Source of the DNA: Occultella aeris
Lineage (GTDB): Bacteria; Actinomycetota; Actinomycetes; Actinomycetales; Beutenbergiaceae
DNA length: 64,000 nucleotides
Assembly (NCBI RefSeq): GCF_902703175.1
Contig: NZ_CACRYJ010000017.1
Span: forward strand, 1 to 64,000
Direction of reading: 5' to 3'
Positions 1 through 8,600 of the stretch are shown here, in pieces. The position numbers and the translations under genes are program-made. The notes beneath the pieces are model-generated. The model searched no databases and had not been told where the DNA came from. It was given only the letters and a program-made list of their open reading frames with translations. Positions within the stretch are counted from its first letter, which is position 1. Each line of letters opens with the position of its first letter.

Positions 1-195
1 CCGCTGCTCTACCTCACCGACCCCGAGCTCTACACGGTGCCGCTCGCGCTGCGGCAGTTCATGAACGCGGAGGGCTTGAGCTCGTGGGGGCAGATCTTCG
101 CGATGTCGACGCTGTCCCTGGCCCCGGTCGTCGGCTTCTTCATCGCGGGCCAGAAGTACTTGGTGGACGGAATCGCCACCACCGGAATCAAATGA
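1..195 (+). CDS. Sugar ABC transporter permease, C-terminal end (partial)
   Basis: Only the last 64 codons are in the window. The reading frame is open from the first base and stops at TGA 193-195. The end includes a hydrophobic membrane segment (SLAPVVGFFIAGQKYLVDGI) followed by a short tail ending GIK, which is how CUT1 MalG-type permeases end; the two island and cluster MalG proteins in this window end in GIK or GIKD too. It would sit in the cytoplasmic membrane as one half of the translocation channel. It lies 17 bases before the glycosidase-like gene and so is probably an upstream member of the same catabolic operon. Substrate unknown. Confidence 0.8.
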   Translation, partial: PLLYLTDPELYTVPLALRQFMNAEGLSSWGQIFAMSTLSLAPVVGFFIAGQKYLVDGIATTGIK

Positions 196-212
196 TCGAT
201 CAGGAGTTGAGG

Positions 213-2963
213 ATGGACCTCGCAGCAATCACGCTCGCGTCGAACGAGAGCGCCCGGATCGCCCACGGGCTCGACCTGGTGACGCGCGCGCTCACGGCCA
301 CCGGGACCACGGTGCGTCGTGACCCCGAGCTGGCGCCCCGTTCGAGCGACACCCTGCGGATGCTGGTGGGCGTGCGCAGCGCGGACTCACCGATCGGCAC
401 CCTCGAGGAGCAGGACGTCCTGCTCTACAACACCGGAGCCCCTGGCGAGGGCGGGTTCTACCTCGCGCACCTGCCCGGCGGGCTCGTGGTGGTCACCGGA
501 GGCGACGACGCGGGCGTCCTGTACGGCTGCCAGGAACTGGCTCGCGTCATCACCCGCACCGGCGGAGTGCCTCGCGACCTGGACCGGGGTGAGACTCCGG
601 ACATGACCCTGCGCGGCCCGGCGATCGGGCTGCAGAAGACCGAGGTGGAACCGCCGCGCCAGGTCTACGAGTACCCGATCACGCCGGACCGGTTCGAGTG
701 GTTCTACGATCGCGAGCACTGGCTGACCGTGCTCGACGAACTGTTCGAGCACCGCGCGAACGTGATCTACCTGTGGAGCGGTCACCCGTTCTCCTCGTTC
801 GTGGCCCTGCCCGACTACCCCGAGGCGCAGGAGGTGACCGACGACGAACTCGCCCTGAACGCCGCGACCCTGAGCTGGCTGACCGAGGAGGCCGACCGCC
901 GGGGCATCTGGATCGTCGTCAAGTTCTACAACATCCATATCCCGCTGCCGTTCGCCGAGCACCACGGCATCCCGTTGCGGCAGCCCCGGCCGACGCCACT
1001 CACGAGCCGGTACACCCGGGCGGCGATCGGCGCCTTCGTCGCCCGGTATCCCAACATCGGTCTGTACACGTGCCTGGGTGAGGTGCTGCAGGGCGATCTC
1101 TACGGCCAGGAGTGGCTGCTCGAGACCATCATCCCCGGCGTGCTCGACGGGGTGGACGCCGCCGGCCTGGCCGAACTGCCGCCGTTGATCCTGCGTGGGC
1201 ACGCCATCGACCCGCATCCGGTCGTGACAGCCGCCCGCGAGGTCTATCCCCGGCTGTACACCGAGGCCAAGTACAACGGCGAGTCGCTCACCACCTGGAA
1301 CCCTCGCGGCGAGTGGCAGGAACAGCACAGGTTCCTCGCCTCGCTCGGCAGCACGCACATCGCGAACGTTCACATCCTGGCGAACCTCGAACCGTTCCGA
1401 TTCGGTGCCGTCGGCTTCATCCAACGCAGCGCGCAGGCGATGAAGCACCGCCTGAACGCGCAGGGCCTGCACCTGTATCCGCTGTTCTACTGGGACTGGC
1501 CGTGGTCGCCCGACCGCGCCGAACCGCGGCTGCGGCAGATCGAGCGGGACGCCATCTGGTTCCATGCCTGGCTCCGCTACGCCTGGCGGGCGGACCGTGA
1601 CCCCAGCGCCGAACAGACCTACTGGACGGCCGTTCTGGCCGAGCAGTACGGCAGCGAGGAGGCCGGCGCCGCCGCGCTCGCCACCTACGAGGCGATGGGC
1701 CAGATCGCACCGCTACTGGTCCGCCGGGTCGGCATCACCGAGGGCAACCGGCAGACCCTGAGCCTGGGGATGACCCTCAGTCAGCTCCTCGAGCCGGAGG
1801 CCCACCGGACCTGGCCCGATCTGTGGCAGTCCCACGCACCGGGCGGTGAGCGGCTGCAGGAGTACGTCGAGCGCGAACTGCGGGGTGAGGCGCATCTCGG
1901 TGAGACGCCGATCGACGTGGCCGCCGACGTCCGCCACTTCGCCGCGCTCGCCACCCGGGCCGCGGACTCGGGCCGCCCGCACGTGCGGCTCGCTGCCGGG
2001 GAGTTCGCCCGGCTGCGCCAGGACGCGCACGCCCTCGCCCTGCTCGCCGAGTTCTACGCGCTGCGGATCGAAGCCGGGGCCCTGATCCTGCGAGCGCGCT
2101 CGCAGGCGTTCCGTGGCGAGCGGACCGACATCGCCGAGCTCGAGCATGCCGCCGAACTGATCGAGGCCAGCGTGGCCCACTACCGCGACCTGGCCGACCT
2201 CACCGACGCCACGTATCTCTACGCCAACAGCATGCGCACCCCGCAGCGACGGGTGCCGTTCCGCGACGGCAGGGCCTACGGCCACTGGCGCGAGTGCCTG
2301 CCCGAGTTCGAGGAGGAGAGCGCGGCCCTCACCGCGGCCGTCCGCTCGGTCGCCGAGCGGGGCTGGCCGCTGCCGGGCTCGGGTCCCGGTGCGGATGTGG
2401 TCCCGTTCCGCGCCGCACCGGTCCAGGTCCGGCCGGGCACCGCGTTCGACCTCGACGTGGGACAGTCCGTTTTCAGCGACCGGAGCATGCTGATCGAACG
2501 GGTCGCCCCGGAACTCGCCGGCACCCGGGCGTTCCGGATGCCCGTCGAGCGGTCGGCGAACGGGCCGGCCGACCTGGAGCTTGACCTGCCCGCCGACGCC
2601 CATCTGCTCGTGGGCTACGTCAAGAGCCCGGACCCGCAGTGGCTGCAGGTCCCCGATCTCGAGGTCAACACCCACGCGGACGACCAGGGCGGGCTCGACC
2701 CCGTGCTGCGGTCCGCGATCGAGGTGTCCATCCCGGCCGCGCGGTCCGACGAGGCCCAGCGGCTGCTGATCGACGTGCATGCGTTCGCCTTCACCGCGGG
2801 TCGACACATGTTCACCCCCGGGCCGGGTGCGTACCTGGTGCTCGGTGCGGTCGTCGCCGATCAGGAGTTCACCCGCCGCGACGCCGCGGACGCGTCCGTC
2901 GGTCCACCCGATCTGCTCCAGCACCTGCTGGCTGCCCGGTCGGCCGAGGAGGTCACGGCATGA
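213..2963 (+). CDS. Large cytoplasmic glycoside-hydrolase-like protein (GH20/GH67-type N-terminal fold)
   Basis: A 916-residue protein. ATG 213 was chosen because CAGGAG lies six bases upstream; ATG 192, overlapping the permease stop, is an alternative giving seven more residues. The N-terminal part carries GGDDAGVLYGCQEL near residue 96, the pattern of the small alpha/beta domain placed before the catalytic barrel in GH20 hexosaminidases and GH67 glucuronidases. A barrel-like region follows (about 130-480) with many aromatic and acidic positions, including YWDWPWSPD near residue 426, then a long helical region and a beta-rich tail. There is no signal peptide, so it should act on imported oligosaccharide. 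I cannot name the GH family or assign the catalytic acids. It is coupled to the next gene by ATGA. Confidence 0.6.
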   Translation: MDLAAITLASNESARIAHGLDLVTRALTATGTTVRRDPELAPRSSDTLRMLVGVRSADSPIGTLEEQDVLLYNTGAPGEGGFYLAHLPGGLVVVTGGDDAGVLYGCQELARVITRTGGVPRDLDRGETPDMTLRGPAIGLQKTEVEPPRQVYEYPITPDRFEWFYDREHWLTVLDELFEHRANVIYLWSGHPFSSFVALPDYPEAQEVTDDELALNAATLSWLTEEADRRGIWIVVKFYNIHIPLPFAEHHGIPLRQPRPTPLTSRYTRAAIGAFVARYPNIGLYTCLGEVLQGDLYGQEWLLETIIPGVLDGVDAAGLAELPPLILRGHAIDPHPVVTAAREVYPRLYTEAKYNGESLTTWNPRGEWQEQHRFLASLGSTHIANVHILANLEPFRFGAVGFIQRSAQAMKHRLNAQGLHLYPLFYWDWPWSPDRAEPRLRQIERDAIWFHAWLRYAWRADRDPSAEQTYWTAVLAEQYGSEEAGAAALATYEAMGQIAPLLVRRVGITEGNRQTLSLGMTLSQLLEPEAHRTWPDLWQSHAPGGERLQEYVERELRGEAHLGETPIDVAADVRHFAALATRAADSGRPHVRLAAGEFARLRQDAHALALLAEFYALRIEAGALILRARSQAFRGERTDIAELEHAAELIEASVAHYRDLADLTDATYLYANSMRTPQRRVPFRDGRAYGHWRECLPEFEEESAALTAAVRSVAERGWPLPGSGPGADVVPFRAAPVQVRPGTAFDLDVGQSVFSDRSMLIERVAPELAGTRAFRMPVERSANGPADLELDLPADAHLLVGYVKSPDPQWLQVPDLEVNTHADDQGGLDPVLRSAIEVSIPAARSDEAQRLLIDVHAFAFTAGRHMFTPGPGAYLVLGAVVADQEFTRRDAADASVGPPDLLQHLLAARSAEEVTA

Positions 2964-4651
2964 ACCGCGACCTCGAGTTCGCCCCGTGGCGCTTCTGGGC
3001 CGAGGCCGACGACCAGGAGCAGGCCGACCAGCTCGGCGTGCAGCGCGCGATGTCCGAAAGGCGTCCCGAGCACCGATTCGCGGAGAAGTGCTTCATCTCC
3101 GCGCTCGCCTCCATCCAGTGCGACCAGCTCGTGATGGGCCGCAGCAGCTACATCGCCGCCGGTGCACTGGTCACGGGCACCATCGAGATGGGCAGTCACA
3201 GCACGATCAATGCCTACTCGATCGTCCGGGGTCCGGTGCGACTCGGCCGTGCGGTCCGGGTGGGTGCGCACACCTCCGTCATCGGCTTCAACCACACGAT
3301 GACCGACCCGGACATCGAGGTGTTCCGCCAGCCGATCAGCGAACGTGGGATCGAGATCGGCGACGACGTGTGGATCGGTTCGCACTGCGTGATCCTCGAG
3401 GGGGTGCGGATCGGGGACCGGTCCGTGATCGCCGCCGGCGCGGTCGTCACCAAGGACGTGCCCGCCGGCGCCGTGGTCGGCGGTAATCCCGCCCGGGTGC
3501 TGCGCTGGCGCGTCCCCGCCCTGGCGCCGAGCGACGCCACCGCAGCGTCGGGATCCACCAGGCCCGCGACCGACCTGGAGCAGTCACTGCACGCCTTCGG
3601 TGACCTCGCCCGCGACCAGGCCACGCAGGTGCTGGCCCGGGCCTGGGACGCCGAGACCGGGCTGTTCGCCGACAAGCCGGGCGGCCCGGCCACCGTGCGG
3701 GCCCAGTGCGACGCGGTCGAGATCGCCGACCTGCTCACCGGAGCATCGCCACCGCAGCGCTCGCGCGAGGAGACGGTCGCGATGCTCCGCGGCTGGCAGG
3801 ACCCCCGCACCGGGCTGGTCGGAGAGCTCGGGCGCCCCGACACCGGGACGCCTCCGGACCTCACCGACCCCGACGCCGCTTACCACGTGCTGAGCGTCGG
3901 CTACGCGCTCGACATCCTCGGCAGCTCGTTCCCGACGCCGGTCCACGCTGTGGCGGGGCTGTCCGCCGACGACATCGTGACCTTCCTCGACGACCTGCCG
4001 TGGCCGGAGCAGGCATGGCGGGCCGGCCACTGGGTCGACGCGCTCGGGACGGCCCTGCTCTGGAACGGCCGTCAGGACGCCGCCGGGCCGCCCGGTCAGC
4101 TCGAGGCACTGATCGGATGGCTGGTCTGCCGTGCGGACCCACAGACCGGGATGTGGGGACAAGGCGGCAAGGGTGGCCTGCTGCAGCCGGTGAACGGGTT
4201 CTACCGGGCCTCACGCGGCACCCTCGCGCAGTTCGGGATCGCGGTGCCGCACGCGGAGCGGGTGGTGGACACCGTGCTGCGGCACGCCCGTGATGCCCGC
4301 TACTTCACCCCCGAGCGGCAGAACGCCTGCAACGTCCTGGACGTCGCGCACCCGCTGTGGCTCGTCCGTGCCCACGGCTACCGGACCCACGAGCAGACGC
4401 AGCTCGCCGAACGACTGCTCAACGACTGCCTGACGCGGTGGCGTGACGGCGAAGGCTTCGGCTTCAGCGCGGGAACCGGCATCGGCAGCGCACGAGCGGA
4501 CGCGGAGCCCGGCCTGCAGGGGACCGAGATGTGGCTCAGCATCATCTGGCTCCTCGCTGACCTCCTGGGGTTGTCCGGAGCCCTCGGTTACCGCCCGCGT
4601 GGAGTGCACCGGCCCGAGCCCGCCACGAGCATCGCGGGACTCGGCCGGTGA
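2960..4651 (+). CDS. Hexapeptide-repeat acyltransferase fused to an alpha/alpha-toroid domain
   Basis: A 563-residue protein starting at ATG 2960 inside the previous stop. Residues about 35-182 form a left-handed beta-helix acyltransferase: repeated I/V-G-x-x steps, an IGDDVWIGSHCVIL turn, the loop histidine in GFNHTMTD, and the usual VVGGNPARVL ending. After a Ser/Ala/Thr-rich linker (about 183-210) comes a helical domain of some 350 residues, rich in Trp and Asp-Ala motifs, that resembles the alpha/alpha toroids of terpene-cyclase-like and glycosidase-like proteins. Hexapeptide acetyltransferases are normally near 200 residues, so the fusion is unusual. In this operon it may acetylate a sugar intermediate while the toroid binds or cleaves a sugar; that is inference. 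Confidence 0.7.
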   Translation: MNRDLEFAPWRFWAEADDQEQADQLGVQRAMSERRPEHRFAEKCFISALASIQCDQLVMGRSSYIAAGALVTGTIEMGSHSTINAYSIVRGPVRLGRAVRVGAHTSVIGFNHTMTDPDIEVFRQPISERGIEIGDDVWIGSHCVILEGVRIGDRSVIAAGAVVTKDVPAGAVVGGNPARVLRWRVPALAPSDATAASGSTRPATDLEQSLHAFGDLARDQATQVLARAWDAETGLFADKPGGPATVRAQCDAVEIADLLTGASPPQRSREETVAMLRGWQDPRTGLVGELGRPDTGTPPDLTDPDAAYHVLSVGYALDILGSSFPTPVHAVAGLSADDIVTFLDDLPWPEQAWRAGHWVDALGTALLWNGRQDAAGPPGQLEALIGWLVCRADPQTGMWGQGGKGGLLQPVNGFYRASRGTLAQFGIAVPHAERVVDTVLRHARDARYFTPERQNACNVLDVAHPLWLVRAHGYRTHEQTQLAERLLNDCLTRWRDGEGFGFSAGTGIGSARADAEPGLQGTEMWLSIIWLLADLLGLSGALGYRPRGVHRPEPATSIAGLGR

Positions 4652-5808
4652 CCGCGATCACCGCGGTGCGGCTCACCCCGGTGAACGTCGCCCGCACCAC
4701 CGGGCTGGTCTGCGGCCACGTCATCGTGGAGCTGGAGGCGGACGATGGGTGCACCGGCATCGGTGAGATGTCGGACTTCCAGCATCTACCCAGATTCCAC
4801 CCCGACGTCGGCGACCTGACCGGCACGTTGCAGTCCATGCTCGCCGGGACCGACCCCTGGGCAACGAACCGGATCTCCCAGCTGCTCGACGAGGCGTTCC
4901 CCTCGGCCGGATCGCTGTACGACAAGGGCGCGGTGATCCGCTGCGGTATCGACACCGCCCTGTGGGACCTCCGCGGGAAGATGAGCGGCCGCAGCGTCAG
5001 CTCACTCCTCGGTGGCGCCGTCCGCACCGAACTTCCGGTCGCCTACCCGGTATTCCGCCAGCGCGCCCGGGGGGACGTCGAGGAGAACCTCGAGCGGGTG
5101 GCGGGGAGGCTGGATGAAGGCTTCACCATGTTCCGCGTCTACGTCGGCGGCGACCTCGAGTTGGACGAGCTGTTCCTGCGCTCGCTGCGCACCCGGTTCG
5201 GCGACCGGATCGAGATCAAGTCGCTGGACTTCTCCAACCTGCTCCACGGCACGGCCGCGCTCCGGTTCATCGAGCGCACCCGCGACATCGGCTACGCCCT
5301 TGTCGAGGCGCCCGCGCGGGCCGGGGATGTCGCCGGGCTCGCCGAGGTGCGCCGTCGCGGACTCGTTCCGGTCAGCGAGCACGTGTACGACGCGGCGAGC
5401 GCGCTCCGGCTGGTGTCCGAGCGGGCGGTCGACGTGCTCAACGTCGGACTGTTCGCGCTCGGTGGCATCACGCCCGCGCTGCAGGTGATCGCGATCGCGG
5501 AGGCTGCCGGTCTGGACTGCCTCATCGGGACCACCCAGGAGCTGTCGATCGGCACCGCTGCGGCGGCCCACCTCGGCGTGGCCACCGGGTGCGTGACGGT
5601 TGCGAGCGACCCGGTGGGGCCGCTGCTGTACCGCTCGGACGTCGTCGAGAGGCCGGTGACCTATTCGGGTGGCGCGCTCCAGCCACCGTCCGGGCCCGGA
5701 CTCGGCCTCGAGCTCGACCCCGAGCGGCTGCGCGAGGTGGCCGGGCCGCTGCGCTGGGAGCGCGGGGCCACCACCGCCATCGTCGACCGAGTCGGGAGCA
5801 CCTCGTGA
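4648..5808 (+). CDS. Enolase-superfamily protein with altered active site (MR/MLE-like)
   Basis: A 386-residue protein starting at GTG 4648 (GTGA overlap). The length and layout match mandelate racemase/muconate lactonizing enzymes: an alpha+beta capping domain, then a modified TIM barrel. The three metal ligands are in place with the usual spacing: Asp194 (SLDFSN), Glu220 (LVEAPA) and Glu244 (VSEHV). The KxK acid/base motif, expected 29 residues before the first ligand, is instead Arg163-Val-Tyr165, and the barrel lysine of the NVKL motif is Gly267 (NVGL). Nor is there the histidine motif seen in the galactonate-dehydratase branch. It may use Tyr as base, as described for mannonate dehydratases of this superfamily, or have lost proton-transfer chemistry. 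Its role is probably dehydration or epimerisation of a sugar acid. Confidence 0.8.
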   Translation: MTAITAVRLTPVNVARTTGLVCGHVIVELEADDGCTGIGEMSDFQHLPRFHPDVGDLTGTLQSMLAGTDPWATNRISQLLDEAFPSAGSLYDKGAVIRCGIDTALWDLRGKMSGRSVSSLLGGAVRTELPVAYPVFRQRARGDVEENLERVAGRLDEGFTMFRVYVGGDLELDELFLRSLRTRFGDRIEIKSLDFSNLLHGTAALRFIERTRDIGYALVEAPARAGDVAGLAEVRRRGLVPVSEHVYDAASALRLVSERAVDVLNVGLFALGGITPALQVIAIAEAAGLDCLIGTTQELSIGTAAAAHLGVATGCVTVASDPVGPLLYRSDVVERPVTYSGGALQPPSGPGLGLELDPERLREVAGPLRWERGATTAIVDRVGSTS

Positions 5809-6614
5809 ACCACCCGGAGCGCTTCCGAGCCACCCGCGTGCTCGTCACGGGGGGTTCCCGCAACATCGGGCGCGCGATCGTCGAGCGGTTCGCCGCCGAA
5901 GGCGCCCACGTCGCCATCAACGGCGTGGTCCCTGGCGAGGCCGAGGACCTCGCGGACGAGCTCCGTGCGGCCGGGCACACAGCGGTCCCGGTACCGGCGG
6001 ACGTGTCCGATGCGAACCAGGTGGATCAGATGCTCACCCTGGTCTGCGCCGAGCTCGGGGGAATCGACGTGCTCATCAACAATGCCGCCGTGCCACTGCT
6101 GGGACGGGTCCCGTTCTTCGATCTCACGCTGGCGCAGTGGGACCGACAGTTCGACGTCGGCGCCCGCGGCACCTACCTGTGCACCCACGCGGCAGCGCAG
6201 CGGATGGGCCCAGGCGGCAACGTCATCAACATCTCGTCGGTCGGTGCGACGAAGGCGCACCGGTCGGCTGTCGCCTACGACGCGAGCAAGGGTGCCATCG
6301 AGGCCTTCACCCGGGCCGCCGCGCTCGAACTGGCGACGCACGGCATCCGAGTCAACGCGATCGCCCCTGGCGCCATCTCGAATGCTCGGTTCCAGGCGCT
6401 GGAGGCGTCCGTCCAGGAACGGGAGGTCGCGCCGATCCCGCTCGGGTACGCCGGCAGTGGCGACGACGTTGCAGGTGTCGCGGCGTTCCTCGCCTCGACC
6501 GACGCCGCCTACATCACCGGCCAGGTCATCACGGTCGACGGTGGTCTCAGCGCTCAGGCCCGTCAGGCCTCCTCGGAGATCGAGATCGACTCAACCACGG
6601 ACGGTGCCGCATGA
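5805..6614 (+). CDS. SDR-family oxidoreductase (sugar or sugar-acid dehydrogenase)
   Basis: A 269-residue classical short-chain dehydrogenase starting at GTG 5805, inside the previous stop (GTGA). It has the nucleotide-binding glycine motif VTGGSRNIG, the NNAA stabilising motif, the catalytic Ser of INISSVG, and Tyr158/Lys162 in YDASK. The C-terminal TGQVITVDGG stretch is typical of the FabG-like group. It is expected to be a soluble NAD(P)-dependent enzyme oxidising or reducing a hydroxyl of the substrate handled by this operon. The substrate cannot be read from the sequence. Downstream it overlaps the DapA-type gene by four bases. Confidence 0.9.
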   Translation: MNHPERFRATRVLVTGGSRNIGRAIVERFAAEGAHVAINGVVPGEAEDLADELRAAGHTAVPVPADVSDANQVDQMLTLVCAELGGIDVLINNAAVPLLGRVPFFDLTLAQWDRQFDVGARGTYLCTHAAAQRMGPGGNVINISSVGATKAHRSAVAYDASKGAIEAFTRAAALELATHGIRVNAIAPGAISNARFQALEASVQEREVAPIPLGYAGSGDDVAGVAAFLASTDAAYITGQVITVDGGLSAQARQASSEIEIDSTTDGAA

Positions 6615-7543
6615 GGATCGCGCTCGATGGCGTCACCGCGGTGCTGGTCACCGCCTATCGCGATGGCACCGGCCGCATCGACGAACGGGCCGTCGCCGAC
6701 ATCGCGACCCGCACCGCCGAGGCCGGGATCCCGGTGCTGACCGCGCTGGGCAACACCGCCGAGGTACAGCAGCTCGAGCCGGCCGAACGCCGCGCCGTGC
6801 TGCAGGCGGTGGCGAGGGTCGAGCCGCCGGTCACCCTGATCGCCGGGGTCTGCGGCGCATCCGGGACCCTCCTGCGCGAGATCGAGGTCGCGCAGGCGGT
6901 GGGCTACCACGCCGCCATGGTGCACGAACCCTCGGACCCGTTCGGCGACGCGGACGGGCTGGCGGCCTTCTACCGGCAGGTGGCGCAGGCGGCTGCACTC
7001 CCGATCGTGCTCTACGTCCGCTCGATGCGTCTGTCGGCGGCCCACCTTGCCGACCTCACCGCGCTGCCCGCCGTGGTGGGCGTCAAGTACGCCCGCAACG
7101 ACCTGCACACCCTGGCCACCCTCCTCGGCGGACCGGCCGGCAAGCAGTGCACGTGGGTCAACGGGCTCGCGGAGTCCGCGGTCGCCTCCTTCGGCGCGCT
7201 CGGCGTGACGTCGTTCACCTCCGGCATCGCCAACGCCCGTCCAGACATCGCCCTGGCGGTGCACCGGGCCGTCACCGACGGCGACCTTGCGCTCCTGCGA
7301 GGCCTCGTCCGCGACTTCGTGGGCCCCGTGGAAGCCCTCCGGGCCGAGCACGGTGGTCGGTACAACGTCGCGACGATCAAGCAACTGCTGCGCTGGCAGG
7401 GTCTCGAGGCCGGTGGGGTCCGGGCACCGCACTCCGAGCTCGACGAGCTCGCGCTGGCCCGGCTCGCCGGCGTCCGGCACGCGAGCGTCACGCCCGCCGG
7501 AACCCCGTCGAAACCTCGCGACCGGAGTGAGGACCGCCCATGA
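6611..7543 (+). CDS. DapA-family lyase (dihydrodipicolinate synthase/N-acetylneuraminate lyase superfamily)
   Basis: A 310-residue class I aldolase-type protein starting at ATG 6611. Tyr135 (LYVRS) and the Schiff-base Lys159 (GVKYARND) sit at the positions expected from DapA (Tyr133/Lys161 in E. coli numbering). The usual N-terminal GGxTGE motif is replaced by ALGNTAEV, so the carboxylate-binding loop differs from true DapA and from NanA. Members outside lysine synthesis cleave or dehydrate 2-keto-3-deoxy sugar acids, which fits a place just after the enolase-superfamily protein and the SDR. It is not expected to make lysine. Stop and next start overlap by ATGA. Confidence 0.85.
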   Translation: MRIALDGVTAVLVTAYRDGTGRIDERAVADIATRTAEAGIPVLTALGNTAEVQQLEPAERRAVLQAVARVEPPVTLIAGVCGASGTLLREIEVAQAVGYHAAMVHEPSDPFGDADGLAAFYRQVAQAAALPIVLYVRSMRLSAAHLADLTALPAVVGVKYARNDLHTLATLLGGPAGKQCTWVNGLAESAVASFGALGVTSFTSGIANARPDIALAVHRAVTDGDLALLRGLVRDFVGPVEALRAEHGGRYNVATIKQLLRWQGLEAGGVRAPHSELDELALARLAGVRHASVTPAGTPSKPRDRSEDRP

Positions 7544-8553
7544 CCGCCCCCTCCACGAGGCCTGTCGCCGCCGGCCTCCTCGACCCCGGCGCGCTCGCCT
7601 CCGTTCTCGCACCCGAGGACCTGGCCCGAATGCACGCACTCGTGACCATCGATCGGATGCACAGCTCGGCTGACGCGCTGCGCGGGGCGGCCCGCCTCGC
7701 CGAGGTCGAGGTGCTGCTGACCGGATGGGGGACGCCGGCCCTGGACGCCGACCTGCTCGGGTCGATGCCGTCCCTGCGCCTGATTCTCTACAGCGCCGGG
7801 TCGATCCGCCACCTCATCTCCGACGATTTCTGGCAACGCGACATCACCGTGGTCTCCGCAGCCGATGCGAACAACGACCCGGTGGCCGAGTTCGTGATCG
7901 CGACCACCGTGCTGGCCCTCAAGGGTGAGCACCGCAGCCAGGCGCACCTTCGCGCGACACACACCCTCCTGCCCTCGCATGCCGACCTCGGCATCTACGA
8001 GCGGCAGGTCGGGCTCGTCGGCTTCGGTTCGATCGCCCGCAAGGTGGCCGCAGGGCTGCATCGCTTCGATCACAGGATCCTGGTCTGGGACCCCTACCTC
8101 GACGATGCAGTGGCGGCGGAGCACGGCGTGCACCGGCTCGACTCCCTGGCCGAGCTGTTCGAGCGCAGCCAGGTTCTCAGTGTCCACGCCCCGTGGCTAC
8201 CGGGCGTCACCGACCATCTGATCGGTCTGGACGAGCTGCGCCGGATGCCTGCCGGGGCAACGTTGATCAACACCGCGCGCGGTGCTCTGGTGGACGAGAG
8301 CGCACTCGTGCAGATGCTCCGCTCACGCAACGACCTGCGTGCGGTACTCGACGTGACCTGGCCCGAACCGCCAGGCGACGACTCTCCGCTGTACCGGCTC
8401 GAGAACGTCGAGCTCACCGGCCACGTCGCCGGCAGCGTCGGCCTGGAACGCCGCCGCCTGGGCCGGCTCGTCGTGGACGAGCTGGAGCGGTGGATCGCCG
8501 GCGTGCCACTGCGGCACCGGGTCACCGAGGCAGCGGCGGGGCTCCGGGCCTGA
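7540..8553 (+). CDS. D-isomer-specific 2-hydroxyacid dehydrogenase
   Basis: A 337-residue NAD-dependent dehydrogenase starting at ATG 7540. It shows the Rossmann motif GLVGFGSIARKV, the conserved INTARGALVDE helix, and DVTWPEPPGDDSPL followed by LTGHVAGSV, whose His is the catalytic acid/base partner of the Arg/Glu pair. It would reduce a 2-keto acid or oxidise a 2-hydroxy acid, plausibly a pyruvate or hydroxypyruvate-type product of the lyase encoded just upstream. It is the last gene of a run in which every junction is a four-base overlap, and it is followed directly by a hairpin. Confidence 0.9.
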   Translation: MTAPSTRPVAAGLLDPGALASVLAPEDLARMHALVTIDRMHSSADALRGAARLAEVEVLLTGWGTPALDADLLGSMPSLRLILYSAGSIRHLISDDFWQRDITVVSAADANNDPVAEFVIATTVLALKGEHRSQAHLRATHTLLPSHADLGIYERQVGLVGFGSIARKVAAGLHRFDHRILVWDPYLDDAVAAEHGVHRLDSLAELFERSQVLSVHAPWLPGVTDHLIGLDELRRMPAGATLINTARGALVDESALVQMLRSRNDLRAVLDVTWPEPPGDDSPLYRLENVELTGHVAGSVGLERRRLGRLVVDELERWIAGVPLRHRVTEAAAGLRA

Positions 8554-8560
8554 ACCAGCC

Positions 8561-8583
8561 CCGGGCCAACAGCCGTTGCCCGG
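8561..8583. terminator. Bidirectional hairpin between convergent genes
   Basis: CCGGG (8561-8565) and CAAC (8567-8570) pair with GTTG (8575-8578) and CCCGG (8579-8583), with one bulged C and an AGCC loop. It lies in the 47-base space between the convergent dehydrogenase and transketolase genes. There is no T-run, as is common for terminators in high-GC actinobacteria. Confidence 0.6.
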
Positions 8584-8600
8584 ATCGCGGGGCCCCGTCC

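Noticed and set aside
387-1565. Long antisense open frame (392 codons) opposite the glycosidase-like gene
   Set aside because: Translation is low-complexity, Arg/Gly/Val/Gln-rich, with no motif; it mirrors the codon pattern of the plus-strand gene, as happens in high-GC DNA.
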